A stretch of 64,000 nucleotides of DNA. Source: [Leptolyngbya] sp. PCC 7376 (GTDB lineage: Bacteria; Cyanobacteriota; Cyanobacteriia; Cyanobacteriales; MRBY01). Below the pieces are notes generated by a model. That model was not told the DNA's origin. It saw nothing but the letters and a program-made list of their open reading frames with translations, and made no database searches. Position 1 is the stretch's first letter, and each line of letters opens with the position of its first letter. The stretch covers positions 2,774,036 through 2,838,035 of the forward strand of contig NC_019683.1 of the NCBI RefSeq assembly GCF_000316605.1, in the 5' to 3' direction. Below are positions 1-8,213 of this stretch, piece after piece. A program made the position numbers and the translations under genes.

Positions 1-2
1 TA

Positions 3-794
3 ATGACTGCTTCTCTCCTTGACATCACAGTCCAAAATCTCAGCGTCACCTACAGCAATACTCGACTTGCGCTATATAATGCCAATTGTCATGTGCAACC
101 CGGCACAATCACTGGACTGGTTGGCCCCAATGGTGGCGGTAAATCGACGTTATTTAAATCGATTATGGGATTTTTGAAACCGACTCAAGGCCGAGTCACA
201 GTGGCGGGTCATTCCGTGAAAAAGGCGCAGCGAAAACAATTGATGGCCTATGTCCCACAGTCTGATGAAGTAGATTGGAATTTTCCTGTGAGTGTCTTTG
301 ATGTGGTGATGATGGGGCGTTATGGCTATATGAATATGTTGCGAATTCCCAGTGCGAAAGATCGTCGGTTGGTGATGGAGAGTTTAGAGCGAGTGGGGAT
401 GATCGAGTTTCGCGATCGCCAGATTGGAGAGTTATCGGGTGGTCAGAAAAAACGAGCCTTTCTCGCAAGGGCTTTAGCACAAGAAGGGAAAGTTATTTTG
501 CTCGATGAACCCTTTACTGGTGTGGACGTTAAAACCGAAAAAAGCATTATCGATTTGCTCCTCCAACTACGGGATGAAGGCCATACGATTTTGGTGTCTA
601 CTCATGATCTAGCGTCTATCTCTACGTTCTGTGATCGCACGATTTTGCTCAATAAAACGATCCTTGCGGAAGGCACTACCGCCGAAACTTTTACCGAAGA
701 AAACTTGGTGATGACCTTTGGCGGTTTACCAATGAGCAGTCTGCAACAACTGGCTCACCCCGTAAATCCTGAGTCCTCTGAGGTGGATGCGTGA
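3..794 (+). CDS. mntA: Mn/Zn-type ABC transporter ATP-binding protein
   Basis: This is the ATPase of a metal-chelate ABC importer that energises uptake of Mn2+ (or Zn2+/Fe2+) across the plasma membrane. The 263-aa product shows Walker A GPNGGGKST near residue 41, the signature LSGGQ near 144, Walker B VILLDEP near 165 and the H-loop STHD near 200. The segment DVVMMGRYGYMNMLR is typical of the MntA/SitB/ZnuC family. The stop overlaps the GTG start of the permease by 4 bp (GTGA), so the two are translationally coupled. The start codon touches a TAA at positions 1-3, which may be the stop of an upstream gene, plausibly the binding protein. Metal specificity is inferred from similarity to cyanobacterial mntCAB. 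A distinct ZnuC lies at 33628, which makes Mn the better guess here. Confidence 0.85.
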   Translation: MTASLLDITVQNLSVTYSNTRLALYNANCHVQPGTITGLVGPNGGGKSTLFKSIMGFLKPTQGRVTVAGHSVKKAQRKQLMAYVPQSDEVDWNFPVSVFDVVMMGRYGYMNMLRIPSAKDRRLVMESLERVGMIEFRDRQIGELSGGQKKRAFLARALAQEGKVILLDEPFTGVDVKTEKSIIDLLLQLRDEGHTILVSTHDLASISTFCDRTILLNKTILAEGTTAETFTEENLVMTFGGLPMSSLQQLAHPVNPESSEVDA

Positions 795-1660
795 GTGCGT
801 TAGTAAATTGGATTATTGAGCCACTGCAATATGGTTTTCTCGTGAAAGCCATTTGGGTTAGTGCTTTTGTCGGTCTCGTTTGTGCAGTATTGTCCTGCTA
901 TGTCACGCTAAAAGGTTGGTCGCTAATGGGCGATGCCGTCTCCCATGCCGTTGTGCCAGGGGTTGTGGTGGCCTACGCCCTCAATATTCCCTTTGCCATC
1001 GGTGCATTTATTTTTGGTTTTGGCGCGACGGTGGCGATCGGCTATGTCAAATCAGCGACGAGATTAAAAGAAGATGCTGTGATTGGCGTCGTCTTTACGG
1101 GATTTTTTGCCTTTGGACTAGTGCTCGTCACAAAAATTCCCAGCAATATTGATCTCTTTCATATTTTGTTCGGCAATGTGCTCGGTATTTCCCAAGGGGA
1201 TATTATCCAAACACTGATTGCAGGATGTTTAACGCTGGCTGTAATTCTCTTTCGGCGCAGAGATTTATTGTTATTTTGTTTTGACCCAAACCACGCAAAA
1301 GCCATTGGTCTCAATACCCAGGCGATGTATTACACATTGCTCTCTGTCCTCGCACTCACAATCGTGACTGCCCTACAAACCGCAGGAATTATTCTCGTGA
1401 TTGCAATGCTGGTGACTCCTGGGGCGATCGCCTATCTCCTCACAGATCGCTTTGACCATATGCTTTGGATTTCCAGCGCTAGCAGTATTTTCTCTTGCGT
1501 TGTCGGAACCTATCTGAGCTACCATCTTGATATTTCTACTGGTGGTTCTATCGTTGTTTTACTCTCACTGATTTTTGTCGTCACAATGTTTTGTGCACCG
1601 AAATACGGCGTTTTAGCTAAACACCTTGTCAAACCCGACATGCCAGAATCCATCTCTTAA
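791..1660 (+). CDS. mntB: Mn/Zn-type ABC transporter permease
   Basis: This is the membrane subunit (ABC-3 family) that pairs with the upstream ATPase. The 289-aa protein is almost wholly hydrophobic, with about eight predicted membrane segments. It carries the family motif GDAVSHAVVPGVVVAY near residues 47-62. Translation begins at GTG 791, inside the last codons of the ATPase gene. The C-terminal segment ALQTAGIILVIAMLVTPGA is also characteristic of the family. Mn2+ as substrate is inferred from similarity to cyanobacterial MntB; zinc or iron cannot be excluded. The operon appears to end here, because 235 bp of non-coding DNA follow. Confidence 0.85.
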   Translation: MSALVNWIIEPLQYGFLVKAIWVSAFVGLVCAVLSCYVTLKGWSLMGDAVSHAVVPGVVVAYALNIPFAIGAFIFGFGATVAIGYVKSATRLKEDAVIGVVFTGFFAFGLVLVTKIPSNIDLFHILFGNVLGISQGDIIQTLIAGCLTLAVILFRRRDLLLFCFDPNHAKAIGLNTQAMYYTLLSVLALTIVTALQTAGIILVIAMLVTPGAIAYLLTDRFDHMLWISSASSIFSCVVGTYLSYHLDISTGGSIVVLLSLIFVVTMFCAPKYGVLAKHLVKPDMPESIS

Positions 1661-1895
1661 ATCGAATATTTTTCAAACAAGAAGGGTGTTTAGTTGTCTG
1701 TTGAAAGATAGTGAGCAATGCCAGAATATTTAGGAATAAAATCCTTTTTATTTACCCCTTGCATCATTAAATAGTGAAGTGAAATCACCCATTATTTTGA
1801 TGCTAAATAATTCAGAATTGGGTCATCAAAAAAAGCATATTGCACGTTTTCAGGTAAAATCACCAAAAATATTAGCAACTCACAATAAATATTCC

Positions 1896-2336
1896 ATGGC
1901 GCAAATTTGTATCGAGTCCTTGAATGTTCATCTCAAAACTTCAAAAGATGAAACATTGCTCACCTCACTCAAACGCGCCAAAGTTTCTTTAGAAGCCGTG
2001 TGCGGAGGAAAAGGGTATTGTGGAACCTGTTCTGTCCGAATTAATAGCGGTTCTCAACAACTTTCACCTGTGACGACCCAAGAAATTTCTACACTTAATA
2101 ATCTCAACCAATCCCCTGAAGACTATCGTCTTAGTTGCCAAGTCAAAGTTGATGATGGTGAAGAAGTTTCTTGCCAGCCACCAACCGAGGCACTCGTGAA
2201 ATTAACGCAAATTTTTAGCCGCCTCAAAGATCGCTGTTCGCCACGTGACATTAAGCATCCGATTACTGGTGAACTGCTCGTCAGGGCTGGAGGAGTTGTT
2301 ACTCATAACGTACTTGAACGCCTCCTTAGTAGCTGA
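1896..2336 (+). CDS. 2Fe-2S ferredoxin-like protein of PAP-type operon
   Basis: This is a plant-type [2Fe-2S] ferredoxin domain with a C-terminal extension. From ATG 1896 the protein has 146 aa and the ligands are Cys36, Cys42, Cys45 and Cys81 (pattern CGGKGYCGTC then RLSC). The frame is open further upstream to 1779, but those 39 residues do not look like ferredoxin, so the internal ATG is preferred. After residue 82 comes about 65 aa containing HPITGELLV. A near-copy of that motif (HPLTGEILV) occurs in the second ferredoxin of the cluster, so the two are paralogues with the same layout. By gene order it corresponds to Synechocystis slr0150 of the photosystem II assembly operon (from memory). 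Its electron partner is unknown. Confidence 0.8.
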   Translation: MAQICIESLNVHLKTSKDETLLTSLKRAKVSLEAVCGGKGYCGTCSVRINSGSQQLSPVTTQEISTLNNLNQSPEDYRLSCQVKVDDGEEVSCQPPTEALVKLTQIFSRLKDRCSPRDIKHPITGELLVRAGGVVTHNVLERLLSS

Positions 2337-2711
2337 AGCGAAATAGAATTATATATGTAGAAATAACAAGCTTTTTATTTTTCTATCAACTCATGCCCTG
2401 TAGTCGTTAACTTTTGTTGAGCGACAAACTTGTTGTCTATAAGAAACTTCGTAGACCATGTTATGGTTTCGTATTATAGGCCAATTAAAAGTTTATATTC
2501 TTTCTCATCTCTTAGTGTTTGAACTTGCTGGATTTCTAATCGAAAGAATAAAATTTCGATCAGCTTAAGGTTTTAGTTCGTAATATCCAACACTGTCTTA
2601 GTCAGCTATTTCTTTATAGAAGTCATAAAAATCTATTCAAGTGCCGATCAGGCATTGTGGTTTGATTTTCGCTGATCTTTGCATCTATTCCATAGCAATC
2701 AGGTAGACACT
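2337..2711. other. AT-rich intergenic region, no gene seen
   Basis: This 375-bp AT-rich stretch lies between the first ferredoxin-like gene and the pseudo-receiver gene. I see no convincing ORF, tRNA or strong terminator. It probably holds a promoter for the downstream six genes. Confidence 0.4.
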
Positions 2712-3563
2712 ATGGTCGCCATTCGGTTTAATGAGATTGATTCTTCTTTCCTACAAAACAAAAATATTATAGTTGCTGAATCACAGGCTATAATTTCAAA
2801 TTCTCTCAATTTACGACTGACTGATCTTGGTGCAAATGTGCACCATTGCTCAACAAGAAATAAGTTGATCGCTATATGTGAGCATGTTGAACCCCATATT
2901 GTTTTATTGGGTTCTTTGCCGAACAGCAATAGTTTAGATATTTATCGTCAATGTAATGAAGTTTGGTCGGACTTGCCTATTATTTTGATGGCCGATCAAC
3001 CTGCGATTAATGATCATTTTCGTGATTGGGCGATGAAGCAAGGCGTTAAAGAGGTTGTGAGTAGTTATCCTCAGAATTTTGCTCAATTACAATTTGCCAT
3101 TAAAGAAATTTTGTTTCCGATTATTGAACCGCGGTCATTGGGAACTAAGCGTAAGAAGAGTAATGTGATTCCGCTTAAACCGAGACAGCAGCAAAAGTCG
3201 AAGCAAACCTTCTATCAAATTTCTCACCGAGAGATGGCGATCAGCCTTAATGAATTAAGCCAATTTAGTAAAACCTATTTTGGTAATTTAGCCATTGGTA
3301 ACTATTGGCGGAAAACCCAGAAAAATTTACAACCTAATTACCCAGCCCTTGCCGAATGGCACGTTGACCATTGGGGTCAATTTGATGGAGCTTGTTTTGA
3401 GCACAAAGAAACACATGGCATTTACCTCACTATTGAGGAACTAGATAGCTTAGAAGTGTGGGTTCATGCCTTTACAAAGGAGTGTGAAAGAGTTGTCGTG
3501 GATTTTGGTGACCTCATACGCACACATGCATTGAAGAGCCTTAGCCTTGGACATTTACTATGA
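2712..3563 (+). CDS. Pseudo-receiver protein of PAP-type operon
   Basis: The 283-aa protein has an N-terminal response-regulator-like fold (residues about 15-130) and a C-terminal region of unknown type. In the receiver part the usual VLLD phospho-acceptor strand reads HIVLLGSLP, so the acceptor Asp is Gly. The conserved Lys near the end of the domain is also not evident (EVVSSYP). It is therefore unlikely to be phosphorylated in the normal way. The C-terminal half contains a polar KRKKSNVIPLKPRQQQ linker followed by an unrecognised domain rich in aromatics. ATG 2712 was chosen over 2679 because the fold begins just after it. It sits 22 bp before the second ferredoxin gene, in the position of slr0149 in Synechocystis. 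Confidence 0.65.
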   Translation: MVAIRFNEIDSSFLQNKNIIVAESQAIISNSLNLRLTDLGANVHHCSTRNKLIAICEHVEPHIVLLGSLPNSNSLDIYRQCNEVWSDLPIILMADQPAINDHFRDWAMKQGVKEVVSSYPQNFAQLQFAIKEILFPIIEPRSLGTKRKKSNVIPLKPRQQQKSKQTFYQISHREMAISLNELSQFSKTYFGNLAIGNYWRKTQKNLQPNYPALAEWHVDHWGQFDGACFEHKETHGIYLTIEELDSLEVWVHAFTKECERVVVDFGDLIRTHALKSLSLGHLL

Positions 3564-3585
3564 CTTCTAACTTAGATCATTAACT

Positions 3586-4098
3586 GTGAAAAAAATCTCT
3601 ATTCATCCCCTCGACAAAGTTGTAACCGCCAATGAAAATGAAAATCTCTTAGAAATTTTACTTAAAGAGAAAATGAATGTGTTGCAAGCTTGCGGAGCCC
3701 AAGGGCGTTGCGCAACCTGTCATATTCACGTCAAATCTGGTGAAGAAGCCCTGAGTCCGATGAATGACCAAGAGCGCTTAACGCTTAGCTTTATAGCAAC
3801 AGCCCAAGCTAATTCTCGCCTTGCCTGTCAAACCAAAATCCTGGACGATGGTGCAGTTATTGAAGTCCCGAAGGGTATGTATATCGGTTCTATTGGTGAG
3901 CTGAAAACGCTTATTGGTACACGCGCCACACAAAATATTATTCATCCACTGACTGGTGAAATCTTAGTCGAAGAAAATAAGCTCATCCTACGTTCAGCCC
4001 TTGAAAAAATGGCGAATATTGATGCTGCCTTAGAAACAAATTTATTGGAGGCATTTACACCTTCATCTATTTCAAACATCGCAAACTATTTTGACTAA
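3586..4098 (+). CDS. 2Fe-2S ferredoxin-like protein (second copy)
   Basis: This is a [2Fe-2S] ferredoxin domain with a C-terminal extension, 170 aa, starting at GTG. Ligands are Cys36, Cys42, Cys45 and Cys81 (CGAQGRCATC, then RLAC), at exactly the same numbering as in the gene at 1896. The extension carries the same HPLTGEILV motif and ends in a short acidic/Ser-rich tail. By position it matches slr0148 of the Synechocystis PAP operon. A role in redox chemistry during photosystem II assembly is inferred only from that synteny. Confidence 0.8.
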   Translation: MKKISIHPLDKVVTANENENLLEILLKEKMNVLQACGAQGRCATCHIHVKSGEEALSPMNDQERLTLSFIATAQANSRLACQTKILDDGAVIEVPKGMYIGSIGELKTLIGTRATQNIIHPLTGEILVEENKLILRSALEKMANIDAALETNLLEAFTPSSISNIANYFD

Positions 4099-4154
4099 AC
4101 ATAATTTTCTGATTATTTCAATTCTCCATTTTTTATCTCATTACCTTTAAAGCA

Positions 4155-4862
4155 ATGGTTTTGTCATCCCCTTCCTCTTCGAATACCTCACGCCCTAGTT
4201 CGCAACTAAAAACTTGCCATTTCAGTCGTTATAATTTTTTTCAATTTAATGCTGATTCAGGCACAGTCCTAGATAAAAATAAGCAACGCAATCTGATCAC
4301 TACTGAAGATTTCATTATCGGTTTGCAAAAAGGTCTTGAGCACGAAGTTGGGGAAGCTTCTGGTTGGTTAATGTATTTGATTGGCAAGGAATGGGGACAA
4401 GCCGATGCTGAAGAGTTTAAAGTTTGGTTTCAAGAAGATTACGGATTGCATTTTAAAGATGCAGCCTTAAGATTTGCACTAGAAACATGGTGGTGGCCCC
4501 TTACTGCACAGGGGTGGGGTAAATGGGAAGTTGATTTGTCTTCTATTAAAGAAGGTTTTCTATTTATTGATTTATTCGATTCTGCAGTGGCAAAAAGTCT
4601 TGGAGATGTTGGTAAGCCCGTCTGTTTTTTGTATGCAGGCTTATTTGCAGGTTTTTTCTCCAGCTTCTTTGAGCGTTCCCTGAGTAGTACCGAGATTCAA
4701 TGTTATTCAATGGGCAATGATTTTTGTCGCTTTTTAATTGGTTCAGAAAAACGCGTCAAAGCCGCTGAATTTTGGCTAACTTCAGGAGCTACAGCTTCAG
4801 ATATTGAAGACCGCTTTCAGGCTATTCGGAGCGAAGCGGAACTTAGCAAAATTGGGAATTAG
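4155..4862 (+). CDS. V4R-domain protein (PAP operon, slr0147-like)
   Basis: The 235-aa protein has a C-terminal V4R (4-vinyl reductase-like) domain, recognisable from the glycine/aromatic-rich segment GLFAGFFSSFFERSLSSTE and the terminal block YSMGNDFCRFLIGSEKRVKAAEFWL. V4R domains in BchJ-type and related proteins bind small hydrophobic or tetrapyrrole ligands. In the cyanobacterial PAP operon such proteins are thought to handle chlorophyll or its precursors; this is family knowledge applied by inference. The first 20 residues are Ser/Pro-rich and probably disordered. Its stop lies 5 bp before the next start. A second V4R protein closes the cluster at 6233. Confidence 0.7.
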   Translation: MVLSSPSSSNTSRPSSQLKTCHFSRYNFFQFNADSGTVLDKNKQRNLITTEDFIIGLQKGLEHEVGEASGWLMYLIGKEWGQADAEEFKVWFQEDYGLHFKDAALRFALETWWWPLTAQGWGKWEVDLSSIKEGFLFIDLFDSAVAKSLGDVGKPVCFLYAGLFAGFFSSFFERSLSSTEIQCYSMGNDFCRFLIGSEKRVKAAEFWLTSGATASDIEDRFQAIRSEAELSKIGN

Positions 4863-4866
4863 TTCA

Positions 4867-5631
4867 ATGTCTACGATGAGTGATCAACCCAGTCTTGTAG
4901 AAAAATGGTTTCCTACTTTTATTAAGCTTTTTCAACGTTTTCATCCACCATCGGACCATCCGGCTCCCGAAAATAGGGAATCACAATTACGTTCAAAGCC
5001 ATCTAGCAAATTCTTTTTACATAATCTCAATGGAATCCAAGAACTAGAAAGCTTGTCTCGAGAGAGGTTGTTGAAAACATTGCAATGGATTTCATTTTCG
5101 TATCCTAATCAGGTTTATTCTATCCAAAATAAATCTACTGAAATAACGAATCAGATAGATTCAAAAGATAAGCTAAGACAAAAGCAAGAGGTAAGTGAAA
5201 ATTTAGCTTTAGTTGAAAATAAAGAATCTGATTTTTTTATTCAAGGTTTACCTTCTTTGTCTAGTTCTAGCTCACTTAAAGGCATAGAGCTTCTTCATCT
5301 CTTGACTTGGGAGGAAGAGGGGCAAACGCTTCTGGAGATTGATGCAGATGACTATGAATTATTAGATGATATTTTAAATGTTCCTACTGCAGATGCAAGT
5401 ATTGACAAGGCTTCTGTCGAAGTTGCAAATATCTCCCCTACAGAATCTGTCAAAGATCAATCAGGATTTTTTATTAGAGGAGTTGCTCAAACAGGTAGTT
5501 TGGAAAATTTACAAAGCACCGGTTTAATGCAATTTTTGAATTGGGAATCTCAAGGACAAACACTCTTAGATGTTGACCCGGATGACTATGAGCTACTTGA
5601 TGATCTTTTAGAGGCTTTTCCTGATGATTGA
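4867..5631 (+). CDS. Repeat-containing PAP operon protein
   Basis: A 254-aa protein of unknown function. It contains two direct repeats of about 48 residues: one around 120-165 (FFIQGLP...GQTLLEIDADDYELLDDIL) and one around 205-250 (FFIRGVA...GQTLLDVDPDDYELLDDLL). The first 70 residues hold a separate segment, LESLSRERLLKTLQWISFSYP. No signal peptide or membrane helix is seen. ATG 4867, or ATG 4876 three codons later, is preferred to 4804, which would overlap the V4R gene by 59 bp. By order it should correspond to slr0146. The two acidic DDYELLDD modules look like binding motifs for a partner, which is inference. Confidence 0.6.
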   Translation: MSTMSDQPSLVEKWFPTFIKLFQRFHPPSDHPAPENRESQLRSKPSSKFFLHNLNGIQELESLSRERLLKTLQWISFSYPNQVYSIQNKSTEITNQIDSKDKLRQKQEVSENLALVENKESDFFIQGLPSLSSSSSLKGIELLHLLTWEEEGQTLLEIDADDYELLDDILNVPTADASIDKASVEVANISPTESVKDQSGFFIRGVAQTGSLENLQSTGLMQFLNWESQGQTLLDVDPDDYELLDDLLEAFPDD

Positions 5632-5758
5632 CATAACTAATATTGGACTGATTTAATCTCTATTCTTTTGTTACGGAATCCAACAATTATTAGTTTGCTG
5701 ATATTCCAGAACTTAAAAAATGTAAAATCAAATTTGGCTCTTGGTTAGGGAGTAAAGC

Positions 5759-6229
5759 ATGATTACTTTATTAGAAAATCTTATTGAGAGATCGGATGGA
5801 TCTTATTTTGAATCTCAGGATTTAGATGTTGTTGAGCAAAGTCTTCAGTCTTGGGGCGATCGCCGTGGTGCTTATCAACGTATACAAGAGCTTGAAGCAG
5901 ACATTGTCACAAAAACGCTCAATCGTTTCAAACAAGATCATGAGCCTCTTATTCGTTCTGCTCCAGATAGTATTTTAAAAAAATGCCAAGGTGACCTAAG
6001 TCTAGTACTTAGAAATTGTGCGATGGCAATGCTTCTGCAAGACGAAGAGTTATTGAAAGATCGCTTTTTGTTCTGGATGCAAAATATTATGCGTGCTCTT
6101 CGCAACCAGAAATTCAACGTCCATATTTATCAAATTCTTCAAGATATTATTCAAGAAGAACTCTCACCAAATGATGCGACATTAATGTTGCCTTATCTGA
6201 AAATCACTTATCAATTTCTGAGTGAATAA
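5759..6229 (+). CDS. Phycobilisome-fold protein of PAP-type operon
   Basis: The 156-aa protein resembles the globin-like phycobiliprotein fold without being a standard subunit. Residues about 80-108 (KKCQGDLSLVLRNCAMAML, then QDEELLKDRFL) align with the allophycocyanin beta segment [19 protein letters not shown], then [12 protein letters not shown], encoded at 61644. The chromophore Cys and the Asp three residues later fall in register, while the Arg between them is Gly. It also has the helix RRGAYQRIQELEADIV expected before the bilin pocket. Whether it binds bilin is not known. It starts at ATG 5759 and ends 3 bp before the next gene. By order it matches slr0145. Confidence 0.6.
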   Translation: MITLLENLIERSDGSYFESQDLDVVEQSLQSWGDRRGAYQRIQELEADIVTKTLNRFKQDHEPLIRSAPDSILKKCQGDLSLVLRNCAMAMLLQDEELLKDRFLFWMQNIMRALRNQKFNVHIYQILQDIIQEELSPNDATLMLPYLKITYQFLSE

Positions 6230-6232
6230 AAG

Positions 6233-6913
6233 ATGACTTCTTCAACGACACCGGGTAATTATTTCACTCCTCGTACTTATATTAAAGCTGACTCTGGCAC
6301 TGGATTATTAAAAACACGACAGGGTAATCGACTGTTAGCCGTTCCTGAAACCTTATTGAATAGTATTCATAAAGCCCTGAGGGAAGAAACAGGAGAAGCA
6401 ACTCCCTTCGCTCTTTATACTTTTGGGTTTTGGTGGGGCGGCTCTTTTTATGATCGCTTAAAAGAAGAGATTGAAGATTATTATCAGAGATCGATTCCTC
6501 AAATGAATGCATTGGAATTCCTAGTTACAATGCGACAAATCTGGGAAACCCATGGCTTAGGGCAGCTAAATTTAGATTTTAATTATCACGAGCTAGGATT
6601 GATTAAAATCCAGGTTGATTTCTCTACAATGCGGCTTGGTACAGAAGTGGGATTAAAAGAAAATCAGTCTCCTTCCTACCATTTGGAAGCTGGTTTTATT
6701 GCTGCTTGGTTTTCGCGCTGGGCTGGAAAGAGTATTCGAGCATGTGCTGTTGATTTACCCGAAGATAAAAGTGCAGCGATCGCCAAGGATGCGGAAACGA
6801 CTTACTTCTTCGTTGGTTTGGCATCTAAGATCGAACAAGCTGAAATCTGGGTTAAGCAAGGGTTGTCTAGCGATGAGATTATTCGTAAATTTGTAGCGAC
6901 AGAAGAAGATTAA
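6233..6913 (+). CDS. V4R-domain protein (PAP operon, slr0144-like)
   Basis: A 226-aa second V4R-type protein closes the cluster. Shared layout with the protein at 4155 includes an N-terminal FTPRTYIKADSGTGLL segment, a Glu/Gly-rich ALREETGEATPFALYTFGFWWG segment in two parts, then GFIAAWFSRWAGKSIRACAV and a terminal FFVGLASKIEQAEIWV block. V4R domains bind small hydrophobic ligands; in this operon chlorophyll or precursors have been proposed, which I infer from synteny. The start lies 3 bp after the phycobilisome-fold gene, indicating cotranscription. The operon ends here, about 100 bp before the convergent bacterioferritin gene. Confidence 0.7.
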   Translation: MTSSTTPGNYFTPRTYIKADSGTGLLKTRQGNRLLAVPETLLNSIHKALREETGEATPFALYTFGFWWGGSFYDRLKEEIEDYYQRSIPQMNALEFLVTMRQIWETHGLGQLNLDFNYHELGLIKIQVDFSTMRLGTEVGLKENQSPSYHLEAGFIAAWFSRWAGKSIRACAVDLPEDKSAAIAKDAETTYFFVGLASKIEQAEIWVKQGLSSDEIIRKFVATEED

Positions 6914-7012
6914 CCTAATTTCAAATTTGGGAAAAGCAAAGGGTCAGTATTTCTGTGAGCATTCTGACCCCGAAACGATTGATTGAAATCTATATGCTGA
7001 TTCCGTTTGAAT

Positions 7013-7489
7013 TTATGATGCAGACATTTGTGATTGCAGATAATTTTGCAAGCCAATCTTTTCGATTAAACCCAATTGCTTCTCTAACCAATAGGCATGA
7101 TCAACTTCTGTGTCATCTAGAATTGGGAGCAACATTGCTCTTGTTTGGAAATCTTGCTCTACTTCGCACACGGCGATCGCCTCTTTTAGATCAGCAACAA
7201 CCTTGTACTCATAATCCAAGTCACTTTGGAGCATTTCTGGTACCGTTTTACCGATATTAAGACCTGCTTGTTGCGATAAGTCCGGTGTGTCTTCAAGGAA
7301 TAAAATTCGCTCGATTAAAATTGCCGCATGGTCTGTTTCATCCTGCATCTCATGGTTGATCCGCTCATAGAGCTTATGCAAACCCCAATCTTGATACATT
7401 CGTGAGTGCGTAAAATACTGATCCCTTGCACCAAGCTCATTGCGTAATAATTTGTGCAACTGCTCTAAAACCTTGGCATTACCCTTCAT
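7013..7489 (-). CDS. bfr: Bacterioferritin, ferroxidase-type subunit
   Basis: A bacterioferritin subunit (158 aa) that assembles into iron-storing 24-mers and oxidises Fe2+. All di-iron ligands of the E. coli protein are visible: Glu18, Glu51, His54, Glu94, Glu128 and His131, the last two shifted by one. The heme-ligand Met52 is Thr here (DETDHAA), so this subunit should not provide the heme ligand. This complements the neighbouring subunit at 7530. The pair behaves like the two-gene bacterioferritins described in Synechocystis (bfrA/bfrB). It lies 40 bp downstream of that gene on the same strand and is probably cotranscribed. Confidence 0.9.
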   Translation of the reverse strand: MKGNAKVLEQLHKLLRNELGARDQYFTHSRMYQDWGLHKLYERINHEMQDETDHAAILIERILFLEDTPDLSQQAGLNIGKTVPEMLQSDLDYEYKVVADLKEAIAVCEVEQDFQTRAMLLPILDDTEVDHAYWLEKQLGLIEKIGLQNYLQSQMSAS

Positions 7490-7529
7490 TTTTTCTAGCT
7501 ACTCCTAAATAATTTCTTGATCACGCAAA

Positions 7530-7994
7530 TTACATCATTGACTGTAGGTAATTCTGTAAGCCCGAATTTTCAATTAACCATTGTTGTGATTCAAACCAGT
7601 CAATTTGCTCTTCCGTTTCTTCGAGAATTTCTTCTAGCAAATCACGACTAACATAATCTTGCTCTTGCTCACAAAACTGGATGGCATTTGCGAGTTCTGT
7701 CCGAATGGTGTTGCCTGTTTCTAGCTCGTTTGCCAGCATTTCTGGGACATTCTCGCCGATCATTAAACGCCCCAAACTCTGAAGATTGGGCAATCCTTCG
7801 AGGAACAAAATTCTCTCAATGAGGCTATCTGCTTGCTTCATTGCCTTGATCGAATACTTGTATTCTTTGCCATTGAGTTCATCAAGACCCCAATTTTTAG
7901 CCATCCTTGCATGGAGGAAGAACTGGTTAATCGCTGTTAGTTGCGATTTGAGCGCAGCATTAAGCTGCGCATTGATTTCTGATTTACCCTTCAT
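7530..7994 (-). CDS. bfr: Bacterioferritin, heme-type subunit
   Basis: A bacterioferritin subunit (154 aa) beginning at the [11 protein letters not shown] start. It keeps the heme-ligand Met52 (KAMKQAD) but has lost most ferroxidase ligands: Glu18 is Gln, Glu51 is Ala, His54 is Gln, Glu94 is Gly and His130 is Gln. It is thus a heme-binding partner rather than a catalytic subunit. The reading frame stays open for another 99 codons upstream, into the bfd gene on the other strand, but nothing there resembles bacterioferritin. ATG at 7994 is therefore used. It is transcribed divergently from bfd. Confidence 0.9.
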   Translation of the reverse strand: MKGKSEINAQLNAALKSQLTAINQFFLHARMAKNWGLDELNGKEYKYSIKAMKQADSLIERILFLEGLPNLQSLGRLMIGENVPEMLANELETGNTIRTELANAIQFCEQEQDYVSRDLLEEILEETEEQIDWFESQQWLIENSGLQNYLQSMM

Positions 7995-8213
7995 TTTTGG
8001 TGTTTGTACTCTCAACAGTTCACATTTATAGGTTGACACAGAAATACTGATTGATCTAGCTTCCTGGAGCCCAAAAGCCAGTCTATATAGTGTTTTAGAT
8101 ATTTCCCCTAGAAAAAAATAGTCTGTTAGAGTTGATAATAACTTGCAACAAGTGAAGATATAGGGCATATTAGGGATCGAATCTAAATCCCTTAGTTTTC
8201 GAAAGAGGTTTAC

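Noticed and set aside
6955-7260. Plus-strand ORF of 101 aa over the bacterioferritin gene
   Set aside because: It lies opposite a clear bacterioferritin gene and has no protein-like pattern.
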